Source: Aminipila luticellarii
GTDB taxonomy: Bacteria > Bacillota > Clostridia > Peptostreptococcales > Anaerovoracaceae
DNA length: 64,000 bases
Assembly: GCF_004103735.1 (NCBI RefSeq)
Contig: NZ_CP035281.1
Location: 1,612,001-1,676,000 of the forward strand
Direction: 5' to 3'
Shown here one piece after another: positions 36,645-45,655 of this stretch (position 1 is its first letter; every line of letters begins with the position of its first letter). The position numbers and the translations under genes are program-made. The notes beneath the pieces were generated by a model that saw nothing but the letters and a program-made list of their open reading frames with translations, made no database searches and was not told the origin of the DNA.

Positions 36645-37850
36645 TCATTTCCCAAGATATTTTCTAAATTTAACATAATGTCCAAGCTGTGATTTAATCA
36701 ATTTCAGTTTTCTGCCTAAGCCATTATCCGGTGCATAAAACAAAGGATTTACCCATTTTCCTGCCGCAAACAGCTCTCGCATTTCTTTTTTGTACTCCGC
36801 AGGCTTAATGTACGTAAAAGCTACTCTTTTGGGAACGACCAGCCACAAATTCTTATTCTTTACAAACTTTTCTTCCAGCGGCTTGTCCTCAATATAGTCC
36901 TCCACTAAGCATTTTGCCACATTGGCTCCTGCCCCGGTCACATAAAAATTACTTCTTCCCTGTCTCGTATTTATTTCAAATACCTTATATTTTCCGTCTC
37001 TCGTATCGTATTTAATGTCGAAATTGGAAAATCCAATATAGTGCATGCTTTCTAACAGCTGCTTGAACTGCGCTTCTACGGTATCGTTGTGCTCTGTTAT
37101 GATCACCGCATGATTTCCTATACCGTGAGGTGTATGTTCCTCTAAAAGGACATGACCCAGACACATCATCTTTACCTGTCCATGCTTGTCCGAATAGTTT
37201 GTAAGCACTCGCATAAAGGTATCGTCACCCGGAATAAAGTCCTGAATAATCAGGGAATCTTCATAGCCCGCCCCATAAATATCGTCTAATATGGTATCCA
37301 GCTCTTCCCTTGAATCTGCCTTATATACCTTTTTCTGAGCAGCAAAAGGATGCCGCCAGTATTCAATTCCATTGGAAGGCTTTAAAATAAAAGGCGGTTC
37401 AAATGGGAGATCAAAGTTGTGCGCCATCTCTTTCTTATGCACAAAGGTATTTGGATAATCTACGCCGATCTTTTCACACATATCATAAAATTTTTCTTTA
37501 TGGATCAATTCGTTCATCAAGTCTACAGAAATATAAGGTGCGATGACATTTTCAGGCAGCCTGTCCTTGTTGGCACTGATCAGCTGTACATAGCTGTCCC
37601 CGCAGCCGATTAAAAGAATGGTCGTGCTGTGATGTTTATTTGCAAACCCAAGAACAAGTGACAGAAAAGTATCCTGTTCATCTGCTTTTGGATTTGCATT
37701 GTAATCCATGATTTTACTCTTATAGCATGGTCCGGTCGGATATTTCCCATACACGACCGGTTTTATTCCATATTCCTCATGAAAAGCTCTGGCTACACTA
37801 TATACATTAATATCCCCTGCAAAAAGCAATGGAATAAAGTTCTTCTTCAT
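36645..37850 (-). CDS. ATP-grasp carboxylate-amine ligase
   Basis: 401 residues. The ATP-grasp fold is seen from FEPPFILKPSNGIEYW (ATP-binding Lys), SLIIQDFIPGDDTFMR, to the metal ligands in FSNFDIKYD and KVFEINTRQGRSNFY. Size and neighbourhood recall the D-aspartate ligase of Enterococcus faecium (Aslfm), which activates D-Asp for the peptidoglycan cross-bridge and is encoded beside an aspartate racemase. Specificity cannot be read from sequence. Its stop is 30 bases from the racemase start. Confidence 0.85.
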   Translation of the reverse strand: MKKNFIPLLFAGDINVYSVARAFHEEYGIKPVVYGKYPTGPCYKSKIMDYNANPKADEQDTFLSLVLGFANKHHSTTILLIGCGDSYVQLISANKDRLPENVIAPYISVDLMNELIHKEKFYDMCEKIGVDYPNTFVHKKEMAHNFDLPFEPPFILKPSNGIEYWRHPFAAQKKVYKADSREELDTILDDIYGAGYEDSLIIQDFIPGDDTFMRVLTNYSDKHGQVKMMCLGHVLLEEHTPHGIGNHAVIITEHNDTVEAQFKQLLESMHYIGFSNFDIKYDTRDGKYKVFEINTRQGRSNFYVTGAGANVAKCLVEDYIEDKPLEEKFVKNKNLWLVVPKRVAFTYIKPAEYKKEMRELFAAGKWVNPLFYAPDNGLGRKLKLIKSQLGHYVKFRKYLGK

Positions 37851-37912
37851 CTTCTGTTCTCCTTAGTCGTTCATATATCTGAAAAATAGGTTATCTTAAA
37901 TTATACCTCTTA

Positions 37913-39028
37913 TTAGCCAATTTTAGCAATAATTTCATCTCTCAATTCATCTATTTTTTTAAAATCCATATTTGGTATATAAAAGCTTTCGAGATAATCA
38001 TGTTCCTGTTTTGCCCGTTTTAAATATCCGATGCCATCACAGATCAGTTTATCCATACTGTCACAATTACTTTCTATCAGGTTCTCTAATTTTTCCAGCT
38101 TTCTTCTGTCCAGCATATCGTTCATATCAATATGAACAATTTCCGGATTATGCTTTCCTTCTTCATCCGTTGCAATCTCCCACGGCTCCAGATCGTGATA
38201 TTTGTTTACGCTTATAAAGGCGATTCCCAGTTCAGGAACTAACAAATGTTCAATTTTGCTTTCAGGTTTCATCGGGCAATAATATAATTCGATATCAAAT
38301 CCCCTGTATATAACGCTTTCTGAGAATATATTGAGCAGACTGGTAGCACAAAGTCCTACCGGATTGCTTATGATATATACCTTTTTATATCCATTAATCA
38401 GACTTTTTATGTAATTTGTAATCCCCATGGGAGTAATAGCACTGGCAAAATACTTTTTCACACTTCCCGGATTCAAACAAAGCTCCTTATGTGCCAGCTC
38501 ATTGCCTACAACTGCCGCCGTAAGCTTATAAATTTCAGCTCTTTCTATGGCTGTGTCGTACATAGCCGCCATATTATCGTAAAGCTTTCCGGCTGCGGCA
38601 AAATAGTTATAGGCATATTGGAATAAACTTTTGATCCTTTCATTGGTTTCAATAACAGCAAGCTTGTTTTCCCGAATACCTCTTTCATTCCAATAATCCC
38701 CTAAATGGATAATCTGATCCACCGCTCCCGGGTTTATGGGATCGACCACATGCGGACTTGTCGCGTCTATCAGCGCAATCCGTTTATTTTTTAAAACCAC
38801 ACCATCCAACGAATTATTATCGGAGGAGCAATGCATGAAATCCACATCTTCTCCTCTTTCCAAATAAGTCTCTCCTATTTTTCGCATAAATGTCGATTTG
38901 CCGACTCCCGGTCCTCCCTTTATACAGATGATTCGATTCGCCTCACGTTGTCCCAATATGTAATTATAGTAAGAATAAAAACCTTCTGTCGTATTATTGC
39001 CCGGATAAATATGTCTCTCCAAAGCCAC
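37913..39028 (-). CDS. P-loop ATPase (PRK06851-like), function unknown
   Basis: About 371 residues. The Walker A motif is CIKGGPGVGKSTFM near residue 40, and a Walker B-like RIALIDATSPH follows at ~85. The N-terminus (HIYPGNNTTEGFYSYYNYIL) and layout resemble the PRK06851 group of clostridial and bacillar ATPases, whose role is undescribed as far as I know. A second half repeats the topology with VYIISNPVGLCATSLL. GTG 39028 follows AAGGGG by 8 bases. It is probably the first gene of the four-gene unit, ending 62 bases before the ATP-grasp gene. Confidence 0.75.
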   Translation of the reverse strand: MALERHIYPGNNTTEGFYSYYNYILGQREANRIICIKGGPGVGKSTFMRKIGETYLERGEDVDFMHCSSDNNSLDGVVLKNKRIALIDATSPHVVDPINPGAVDQIIHLGDYWNERGIRENKLAVIETNERIKSLFQYAYNYFAAAGKLYDNMAAMYDTAIERAEIYKLTAAVVGNELAHKELCLNPGSVKKYFASAITPMGITNYIKSLINGYKKVYIISNPVGLCATSLLNIFSESVIYRGFDIELYYCPMKPESKIEHLLVPELGIAFISVNKYHDLEPWEIATDEEGKHNPEIVHIDMNDMLDRRKLEKLENLIESNCDSMDKLICDGIGYLKRAKQEHDYLESFYIPNMDFKKIDELRDEIIAKIG

Positions 39029-39138
39029 AAAAACCGCCCCTTTCAAATTACTACTCTCGCTATAATATGAAAGAAACGGTTTAAACGTTCCGAAATTGTA
39101 TGGGCTCTGGTTGTTCCTTATTTTAAGAATATCTACTG

Positions 39139-39600
39139 TTAGAATTGGCGCAGCAGGTTGACCATTTCAATCGCTCCCAATGCACAGTCATATCCCTTGT
39201 TTCCCGCTTTTGTACCGGCACGTTCTATGGCCTGCTCAATGTTTTCCGTAGTGAGCACACCAAACATCACCGGTATTCCCGCCTCCGCTCCAACATGGGC
39301 GATTCCCTTTGAAACTTCATTGCACACGTAGTCGTAATGAGTCGTACTTCCTCTGATTACTGCGCCCAGACAGATCACCGCGTCGTATTTACCCGACCTC
39401 GCCATTTTTGATGCCATAAGAGGTATTTCAAAAGCTCCCGGTACCCATGCGACCTCGATATGCTCTTCCTCCACATCATGTCTTGTAAGTCCATCAACCG
39501 CACCTAAAAGCAATTTAGAAACAATCAACTCATTAAATCTTGATGCCACAATTCCAACTCTTATTCCTTTTGCGACCAGCTTTCCCTCAAATACTTTCAT
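39139..39600 (-). CDS. ribH: 6,7-dimethyl-8-ribityllumazine synthase
   Basis: Condenses the ribityl-pyrimidinedione with dihydroxybutanone phosphate in the penultimate step of riboflavin synthesis; forms capsid-like assemblies. 153 residues, normal length, with [21 protein letters not shown] and the catalytic-loop [14 protein letters not shown]. It lies 1.77 kb downstream of ribBA, with an oppositely oriented IS110 element between. It may depend on a separate promoter, for which only TATTAT near 39615-39625 is visible. Confidence 0.97.
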   Translation of the reverse strand: MKVFEGKLVAKGIRVGIVASRFNELIVSKLLLGAVDGLTRHDVEEEHIEVAWVPGAFEIPLMASKMARSGKYDAVICLGAVIRGSTTHYDYVCNEVSKGIAHVGAEAGIPVMFGVLTTENIEQAIERAGTKAGNKGYDCALGAIEMVNLLRQF

Positions 39601-39701
39601 ATTAATCTTCTCCTCGTATAATACTTTTTAGATACATAAATGTACCTTGATAACTTAATTAATATTTGTTCAATAGGCTTAGTTAAGCCCATGATATAAT
39701 T

Positions 39702-39900
39702 GTCTTAGTGTCAATCAGGTAATAGTTCTTTTTTCTCCTGTTGAACCAGTAATGGTTGCTTCATAGTAAGTCTGTTCCCCTGACATGGAAGTTAGCTTCA
39801 AACCGGCTGGCTGTTTGCTTAAGTTTATGGACGACCATCTAGCAGTGTGGTTTCGCATCTGTCCATCTTAAGCTGGATTCTTATATGCGAGGGTGTCGAT
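39702..39900 (+). ncRNA. candidate bridge RNA of the IS110 element
   Basis: IS110-group elements encode in their left non-coding end a structured RNA that pairs with target and donor DNA. Here a TGATATAAT promoter element leads into ~200 bases with strong folding. One large arm has TTAAG..ATGGAC on the left and GTCCAT..CTTAA on the right (about 39815-39875), enclosing an internal loop and GTGTGGTTTCGCAT. Loop assignments were not attempted. Confidence 0.45.
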
Positions 39901-39968
39901 GCTCCATGTTCATGGGTTTTACCAAGCCGATTGAATACTCAAATCTAACTACGAAAGAAGGTGATTTT

Positions 39969-41195
39969 ATGAACCCACTTTACGTCGGAATTGATGTAAG
40001 TAGCAAATCCAATGTCGTTTATCTTATGCTTCCTAATGGTAACAAGCACAGTAACTTCGCAGTTGCTAACTCACATGATGGTTCTATTCAGTTGGTAAAA
40101 AGAATCTGTTCTGCTTTAAATTCCAGGTCCCTTGACACCGTACTCATAGGTCTCGAATCTACATCTGTCTATGGTGACAATCTCGTGTATTTTCTAAGGG
40201 AAGATGCATCTTTAGCATCCTTTCACAGAAAGATTCATGTCCTCAATCCAAAGCAGGTTAAAAAGTTCAAAGATGCTTATAATGACCTGCCAAAAAATGA
40301 TTATGTGGACTCTTTTGTCATTGCTGACTGCCTGCGTTTTGGAAGAATCAACAAAGAGGTATATGTCGGAGACTATCACTACAAAGCTCTCCAAAACCTC
40401 ACACGAGCACGTTATTTCGCCGTTTGCAATCTTACCAAGGAAAAGCAACGCTTTATGAATGTGCTGTTCAAGAAGTATTCATCCATGACACAGGAGAAGG
40501 TATTTTCCGATACCTTCAGCACTACAGCTCTTGCTGTCTACGATGAATTTGAATCCGCAGAAGCACTGGCATATATGGACTTACAAGAGCTAACCGCTTT
40601 TATCATGGAGAAAGGAAAGAACCGCTTTCCTGATCCAGATACGGTAGCCAAAGCCATTCAGAAAGCTGCCCGGAGTTCTTACCGTTTACCTAAGACGGTA
40701 AATGACTCTGTGAATCAGGTGCTCTCTATATCCATAACCTCAATGAAGGCATTGGAAGCTCAAATCAAAGAGTTCGATAAAGCGATTTCAGCCCAAATGG
40801 AACTCTTGCCTAACGTATTGATATCCATTCCAGGCATTGGTCCTGTTTATTCTGCTGGTATTCTATCAGAGCTTGGAGATATCAATCGTTTTAATAATCA
40901 GGCGCAGCTTGCGAAATATGCAGGTCTTGCCTGGACTCAGCACCAGTCTGGTGATTTTGAAGCACAAAACACAAGACTCATCCGATCTGGCAACCGATTT
41001 TTAAAGTATTATCTGTGTGAAGCTGCATTCTCTCTTGTAAGATGCGACAAGGAGTACAAAGCTTTCTATCACCAAAAGTACAACGAGGTGAACAGATATC
41101 AACACAAACGTGCACTCGCATTAACTGCCCGTAAATTTGTGCGGTTAGTCTTTACGCTGCTTAAAGACAATCGCCTATATCGCTCAGCAGAATAG
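39969..41195 (+). CDS. IS110-family transposase
   Basis: 408 residues. The RuvC-like DEDD domain starts at GIDVSSKSNVVYLML (first Asp), with Glu in GLESTSVYGD and later acidic residues near DYVDSFVIADCLRF. The C-terminal Tnp domain has the helix-hairpin-helix SIPGIGPVYSAGILSELGD and the catalytic Ser in RLIRSGNRFLKYYL. The ATG at 39969 follows GAAGGTG; a longer frame from 39885 would start in the non-coding RNA region. Intact, so possibly active. Confidence 0.95.
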   Translation: MNPLYVGIDVSSKSNVVYLMLPNGNKHSNFAVANSHDGSIQLVKRICSALNSRSLDTVLIGLESTSVYGDNLVYFLREDASLASFHRKIHVLNPKQVKKFKDAYNDLPKNDYVDSFVIADCLRFGRINKEVYVGDYHYKALQNLTRARYFAVCNLTKEKQRFMNVLFKKYSSMTQEKVFSDTFSTTALAVYDEFESAEALAYMDLQELTAFIMEKGKNRFPDPDTVAKAIQKAARSSYRLPKTVNDSVNQVLSISITSMKALEAQIKEFDKAISAQMELLPNVLISIPGIGPVYSAGILSELGDINRFNNQAQLAKYAGLAWTQHQSGDFEAQNTRLIRSGNRFLKYYLCEAAFSLVRCDKEYKAFYHQKYNEVNRYQHKRALALTARKFVRLVFTLLKDNRLYRSAE

Positions 41196-41367
41196 AGGAA
41201 TCTCTCTGCTGATGAGCTACGCCCTGCTCATTTTTTAAAAGTGATCGACAGGGCTTAGGTGGTCGTTTTTTGTTTTTTGAGAAACTGGTCAAGAATATAT
41301 GATTTTTATTTCATTTCTCACTTGACATCACACCACTGGACTTATATAATCTCATGGAACAAATCTT

Positions 41368-42570
41368 TTAATCACAACTTAGAAGATGCCCCATTTTAGT
41401 TTGTTTTGTTTTTAAGTAAACCATGTCATATGGATTTGCTTCCACTTCAAGAGGAACTCGTTGGGAAATATGGACTCCATACCTTGAAAGCTGCTGTACC
41501 TTATCGGGATTATTGGTCATCAGCCTCACATCCTGCACGCCTAAATCTTTCAGGATCTGAGCAGCTATGGAATACTCTCTCAAATCCTCTTCAAATCCCA
41601 GAGCCAAATTTGCTTCCACCGTGTCAAGACCTTGATCTTGAAGGGCATAAGCCCTCAGCTTATTTACAAGGCCGATTCCGCGGCCCTCCTGCCTCATATA
41701 AAGCATTACTCCCCGGCTTTCCTTTTGTATTTTCTTCATAGCTGCCTTATACTGTTCTCCGCAGTCACATTTGACCGAACCCAAAGCATCTCCTGTCAGG
41801 CATTCGGAATGAACTCTGCAAAGGGTCGGACTTTCCTTTTCTATCTTACCTTTGACCAGTGCCACGTGGTGTTCTCCGTTTATCTTATTGATATACCCAT
41901 AGGCTGTAAATTCCCCATAAATAGTAGGAAGCTTAGTCCTTACCACCTGTTCCACCAATTTTTCTGTACGCTTTCTGTACTCTTTCAACGCTTCAATTGT
42001 TATAAAAACCAGTCCGTGCTCCTGGGCGAAGCTTTTTAATTCGGAAGTGCGCATCATCGTTCCGTCCGCCCGCATTATTTCACAACATAACCCGCATTCC
42101 TTAAGCCCGGCCAGTCTGACCAAATCCACTGTTGCCTCCGTATGCCCCTCTCTTTCCAGTACCCCAAAGTCCTTGGCGGCCAGCGGAAACATATGTCCCG
42201 GTTTTCTGAAATCTTCGGGGCTTACACTATCCTCCACGGATTTCATAGCAGTTATGGACCTCTCGATTGCCGAAATTCCTGTCGTTGTATCCTTATGATC
42301 AATGGATACGGTAAACGCAGTCTCATGATTATCTGTATTCTTATGAACCATTGGACCCAAGCCTAATCGATCGGCCAGTTTTCTGCTCATGGGCATACAA
42401 ATCAAACCTTTCCCATAAGTTGCCATAAAGTTTACATTTTCTGCATTGGCGAATTCAGCAGCACAAATGAGGTCTCCTTCATTTTCTCTGTTCTCAGCAT
42501 CCGTTACGACAATTATTTTCCCCTGCCTCAACGCTTCCAACGCCTCTTCAATTCTATTATATTTAAACAT
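41368..42570 (-). CDS. ribBA: bifunctional DHBP synthase / GTP cyclohydrolase II
   Basis: 400 residues. The N-terminal half (1-200) is Rib[18 protein letters not shown] and [11 protein letters not shown], making dihydroxybutanone phosphate. The C-terminal half is RibA, with zinc ligands in [18 protein letters not shown] and [20 protein letters not shown], opening GTP. Third gene of the rib operon after ribD and ribE; ribH should follow, but an IS110 element intervenes. Confidence 0.97.
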   Translation of the reverse strand: MFKYNRIEEALEALRQGKIIVVTDAENRENEGDLICAAEFANAENVNFMATYGKGLICMPMSRKLADRLGLGPMVHKNTDNHETAFTVSIDHKDTTTGISAIERSITAMKSVEDSVSPEDFRKPGHMFPLAAKDFGVLEREGHTEATVDLVRLAGLKECGLCCEIMRADGTMMRTSELKSFAQEHGLVFITIEALKEYRKRTEKLVEQVVRTKLPTIYGEFTAYGYINKINGEHHVALVKGKIEKESPTLCRVHSECLTGDALGSVKCDCGEQYKAAMKKIQKESRGVMLYMRQEGRGIGLVNKLRAYALQDQGLDTVEANLALGFEEDLREYSIAAQILKDLGVQDVRLMTNNPDKVQQLSRYGVHISQRVPLEVEANPYDMVYLKTKQTKMGHLLSCD

Positions 42571-42598
42571 CTGTCAAGTCCTCCATAATTACAATCCT

Positions 42599-43249
42599 TT
42601 AAAATCCGTTTTGTATAAGGAATTCCATACTTATACTGTTTTTGTTCTCCTGTGCCGTATCTTTTAGATGAAGCAATTTTTCAACGTATTTTCCAATGAT
42701 ATCATTTTCCAGATTTACAACATCCCCCACTGTTTTTGTCCGCAGCGCAGTTCCTTTCCATGTATGCGGAATCAGTGAAATCTCAAAGCTGTCGGGTTGT
42801 ACCCTTGCTACAGTCAGGCTCACCCCATCCATTGCTATAGAGCCTTTTTCTACGATATATTTCATAATGCCGGGACTCGTTGATATCCTTATCCACATAG
42901 CTATTCCCTCCGAACGCATACGCACAATGGTTCCTGTTCCGTCAATGTGTCCGGATACGATATGTCCGCCGAATTGTCCCTCTGCTTCCATCGCCCGCTC
43001 CAAATTGACGATGCTCCCCTGTTTTAAGTTTCCCAAAGAGCTTCGGGAAAGCGTCTCTCTCATTACATCTGCTTCAAAGACAGTGTTGCTTAAATTGCAG
43101 ACCGTCAGACAAACACCGTTTACAGCCACACTGTCTCCAAGCTGAATCTGCTGAAAGATCTTATTTCCCTCAATCACTAGACGAGAAGAATTTTCTCCTT
43201 GGGAGATATTCTTTACCCTTCCTGTTTCTTCTATAATTCCGGTAAACAT
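42599..43249 (-). CDS. ribE: riboflavin synthase alpha chain
   Basis: Dismutates two 6,7-dimethyl-8-ribityllumazine molecules to riboflavin. 216 residues made of two lumazine-binding barrels: MFTGIIEETGRV with SVAVNGVCLTV, and VSGHIDGTGTIV with SIAMDGVSLTV. Between ribD (13 bases upstream) and ribBA (28 bases downstream). Confidence 0.97.
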   Translation of the reverse strand: MFTGIIEETGRVKNISQGENSSRLVIEGNKIFQQIQLGDSVAVNGVCLTVCNLSNTVFEADVMRETLSRSSLGNLKQGSIVNLERAMEAEGQFGGHIVSGHIDGTGTIVRMRSEGIAMWIRISTSPGIMKYIVEKGSIAMDGVSLTVARVQPDSFEISLIPHTWKGTALRTKTVGDVVNLENDIIGKYVEKLLHLKDTAQENKNSISMEFLIQNGF

Positions 43250-43262
43250 GTCTTTTCTCCTT

Positions 43263-44387
43263 TCAGGGATTGGGTTTCTTTAGTGACGGATTTTTCACCA
43301 CATTATACTCAACCAGCAGATCTTCTCCCAGCTGTGTAACTTTTCTTTCTTTAAGCAAAAATGCTTCTTCGGGCCTCTCTATGCCCCGCCCCTCTACAGC
43401 TGTTACTGCATTCCGCCCTCCAAAGATTTTAGGTGCGATATAAGCATATACATGTTCTACTATTCCCTGCTCCAAAGCTGCCCAGTTCAATGTACCCCCT
43501 CCTTCAAGAAGGATACTGTCTATTCCTCTTTGGCCCAACAACTCCATAAGGCCATTTAAATCAATATGCCGGCCCAATTTAGGAACCTTTACTATCATAC
43601 AGCCTTTTTCTCTAAGCCTTTCGATTGCTTCCCTGTCTGCGGAAGCTGTTGCTATATAAGTCTGTATCTCCTTTGCGGTGGTTACGATCTGGGAATCTAT
43701 AGGAATTCTCAAGTTGGTATCACAGATGATCCTTATGGGATTTTTAGTTTCCGGCAGCCGGCAGTCCAATCTGGGATCGTCTTTTAGTACCGTGCCTGCT
43801 CCGACCATAATCCCCATGTATTTATGCCGCAGCCGATGTACATGCTCTCTTGCAATTTCTCCCGTGATCCACATTGAATTTCCTGTATAAGCTGCAATTT
43901 TTCCGTCCATGGTCATAGCGTATTTCATTGCTACGTACGGTTTTTTCTCTTTTATATAATGAAAAAAAACAGCATTCAACTCTCTGCATTCTTTTTCTAA
44001 AATTCCAACGGTAACTTGAACCCCTGCCTTCCTTAACAGATCAATTCCCATACCCGATATAAGCGGATTCGGATCCTGTACCCCTACTACTACGCGGGCT
44101 ATTCTATTTTCAAGAATAGCGTCCGTACAGGGGGGCGTCTTCCCATAATGACAGCAAGGTTCTAATGTAACATACAAAGTAGCACCCTCCGGATTTTCAC
44201 TGCAAGCTGTAATCGCATTCCGCTCCGCATGGGGCTGTCCCCATTTTGCATGAAATCCCTGTCCGATAATGATACCGTCCTTTACAAGTATCGCACCCAC
44301 CATAGGGTTCGGATTAGTCCACCCCTCTGCATTTTTTGCCAGCTCTACAGCTATCTGCATATATTCTTCATCCGTCATTACAGCCAC
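43263..44387 (-). CDS. ribD: bifunctional pyrimidine deaminase/reductase RibD
   Basis: 374 residues. The deaminase domain carries zinc ligands in HAERNAI and EPCCHYGKTPPCTDAI. The reductase domain (~150-374) has KYAMTMDGKIAAYTG and the NADPH-side motif DSILLEGGGTLNWA. First gene of the operon behind an FMN riboswitch. Confidence 0.97.
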   Translation of the reverse strand: MAVMTDEEYMQIAVELAKNAEGWTNPNPMVGAILVKDGIIIGQGFHAKWGQPHAERNAITACSENPEGATLYVTLEPCCHYGKTPPCTDAILENRIARVVVGVQDPNPLISGMGIDLLRKAGVQVTVGILEKECRELNAVFFHYIKEKKPYVAMKYAMTMDGKIAAYTGNSMWITGEIAREHVHRLRHKYMGIMVGAGTVLKDDPRLDCRLPETKNPIRIICDTNLRIPIDSQIVTTAKEIQTYIATASADREAIERLREKGCMIVKVPKLGRHIDLNGLMELLGQRGIDSILLEGGGTLNWAALEQGIVEHVYAYIAPKIFGGRNAVTAVEGRGIERPEEAFLLKERKVTQLGEDLLVEYNVVKNPSLKKPNP

Positions 44388-44408
44388 CTTCCTATTTCCT
44401 ATTGAATA

Positions 44409-44441
44409 AAAAAATACTCCGGATAGATCTCCAGAGTATTA
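44409..44441 (-). terminator. second leader terminator, directly before ribD
   Basis: AATACTC...GAGTATT stem on the minus strand followed by TTTTTTTATT, about 20 bases before the ribD ATG. It lies downstream of the FMN-controlled terminator, so the leader holds two terminators in tandem. Confidence 0.75.
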
Positions 44442-44449
44442 TTTTACTT

Positions 44450-44560
44450 GTGCCTTGATTTCAGCTGCCATTGGCTTGCGTATTTATACTGCCATTTTTA
44501 TTAAGATAAAAAGGCGGTATCCGTCCATATCGCTTGCGCCATATGTCCTACGTCAATAAA
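44450..44560 (-). repeat. dispersed intergenic repeat, copy C
   Basis: Shares CCGTCCATATCG and ATATGTCCTACGT with copies A and B (plus-strand reading) and has a partly diverged far end. It lies inside the ribD leader between the riboswitch terminator and the second terminator. Confidence 0.6.
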
Positions 44561-44588
44561 AAACTCTGAAATGAAATCATTTCAGAGC
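44556..44588 (-). terminator. expression-platform terminator of the FMN riboswitch
   Basis: An 11-bp stem (44564-44574 with 44577-44587) runs into TTTTTTATT on the minus strand, 33 bases after the aptamer. Confidence 0.85.
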
Positions 44589-44620
44589 ATAATAACTAAA
44601 TGCAATATAAGCTTTGCACA

Positions 44621-44729
44621 CATCTTCTTTCATCCAGACTATACTGTCGGCTTCGGAATCACACCGAATCTGCCTTGCGGCTCGTGGGCTTTACCACCGG
44701 TAGGGAATCACACCCTGCCCTGAAGAATC
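44621..44729 (-). promoter_or_regulatory. FMN riboswitch (RFN element)
   Basis: On the minus strand the conserved opening TCTTCAGGGCAGGGTG, the internal GATTCCCTACCGGTGGTAAA and GATTCCG, and the closing GGATGAAAGAAGATG are all present. FMN binding should favour the downstream terminator and shut off ribD-ribE-ribBA. Confidence 0.97.
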
Positions 44730-44747
44730 TATTCAATTTTCTCGTTC

Positions 44748-44776
44748 ATACTAACACAGGTTCATATACGTGTCAA
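44748..44776 (-). promoter_or_regulatory. promoter of the rib operon
   Basis: TTGACA (44771-44776), 17 bases, TAGTAT (44748-44753), about 20 bases before the aptamer. The -35 lies 3 bases from the stop of the upstream DUF975 gene. Confidence 0.85.
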
Positions 44777-44778
44777 GA

Positions 44779-45522
44779 TTAATTTTCTTCTCCCATAACA
44801 GTTGCCTCTGCTTCGATTACTCCCGGCCTTAAATTTCCATTAGCGATCTCATAAAACGCTACGCTGGCCACACATAAGTAAGGTGACAGCCAAAAATAGG
44901 CGATGCTCCCTAATAAAGATCCAAGGCTGGCCAAAGCTACCGCATTGAACGTAAAGAACGAAGATATGGCGGCCATCGGAATGCTGGCTAAAATTGCCCA
45001 TCCGATAAAACTGACTTCTAAACTGAAAAGCTTCATCTTGTTGCCGGTCATTAACCGCTTACTTTCCGCTAAGCACTGCAGGATCCCATACTCAGGGTGG
45101 TCTATCATGATTAAAAATGCCTGACTGTACCTATAGGCAGCTATAAACCCCGGAATGATGAATACCAGAAACCATAAGCATATAAACAGACCCATGACGA
45201 AATAAAGTCCCACGGCTTTAAAAAATCTTTCAAATCCATAAAATACCTGTGCGATTTCACATTCTTTTCTTCGGAACAGGTTTAAGCAAAAAATGTCATA
45301 TCCTATGGTAAACGGTGCCGCAACCAGAAAAGTATACAGACCGGATAATAAAGCTGCGTTTTCTTTCCCGCTGAAAATAATCTCCAAGATAGCAGCAGGC
45401 AGCATAAGCGCCACCATATACACTGCGGTGGCGGCAACCGCCAGTTTCCATTTCCCCTGCAGGGATACACGTGCTAAAGCCCTGATATTTTTACAAGTTT
45501 CTAATACAATATTTTGATTCAT
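44779..45522 (-). CDS. DUF975 family integral membrane protein
   Basis: 247 residues with about six hydrophobic segments. Typical family features are the N-terminal ARVSLQGKWKLAVAATAVYM, the YGFERFFKAVGLYF segment after helix 2-3, and the conserved MIDHPEYGILQCLAESKRLMTGNK loop. Function unknown. Stand-alone between the rib operon promoter and the CoA-transferase gene. Confidence 0.88.
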   Translation of the reverse strand: MNQNIVLETCKNIRALARVSLQGKWKLAVAATAVYMVALMLPAAILEIIFSGKENAALLSGLYTFLVAAPFTIGYDIFCLNLFRRKECEIAQVFYGFERFFKAVGLYFVMGLFICLWFLVFIIPGFIAAYRYSQAFLIMIDHPEYGILQCLAESKRLMTGNKMKLFSLEVSFIGWAILASIPMAAISSFFTFNAVALASLGSLLGSIAYFWLSPYLCVASVAFYEIANGNLRPGVIEAEATVMGEEN

Positions 45523-45655
45523 GTTCTCTTTCCTTCCCTTTTTATTGGTTCTCTTTTATACCCTTAGTTTTTTATTATAACTTTTAATTGGGGAAATTTC
45601 AAGGGTTTTCCAAAGGGGCTCCGTATTTAGGACAATCATGACCTGTTGCTTCCGC

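Larger units (their letters stand above)
39690..41330 (+). mobile_element. IS110-family insertion sequence (ends approximate)
   Basis: One intact IS110 transposase with ~270 bases of structured non-coding DNA upstream and ~130 downstream, inserted between ribBA and ribH. IS110 elements make no clear target duplication or long inverted repeats, so ends are estimates. The extended -10 TGATATAAT near 39692-39700 would be close to the left end. Confidence 0.7.
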
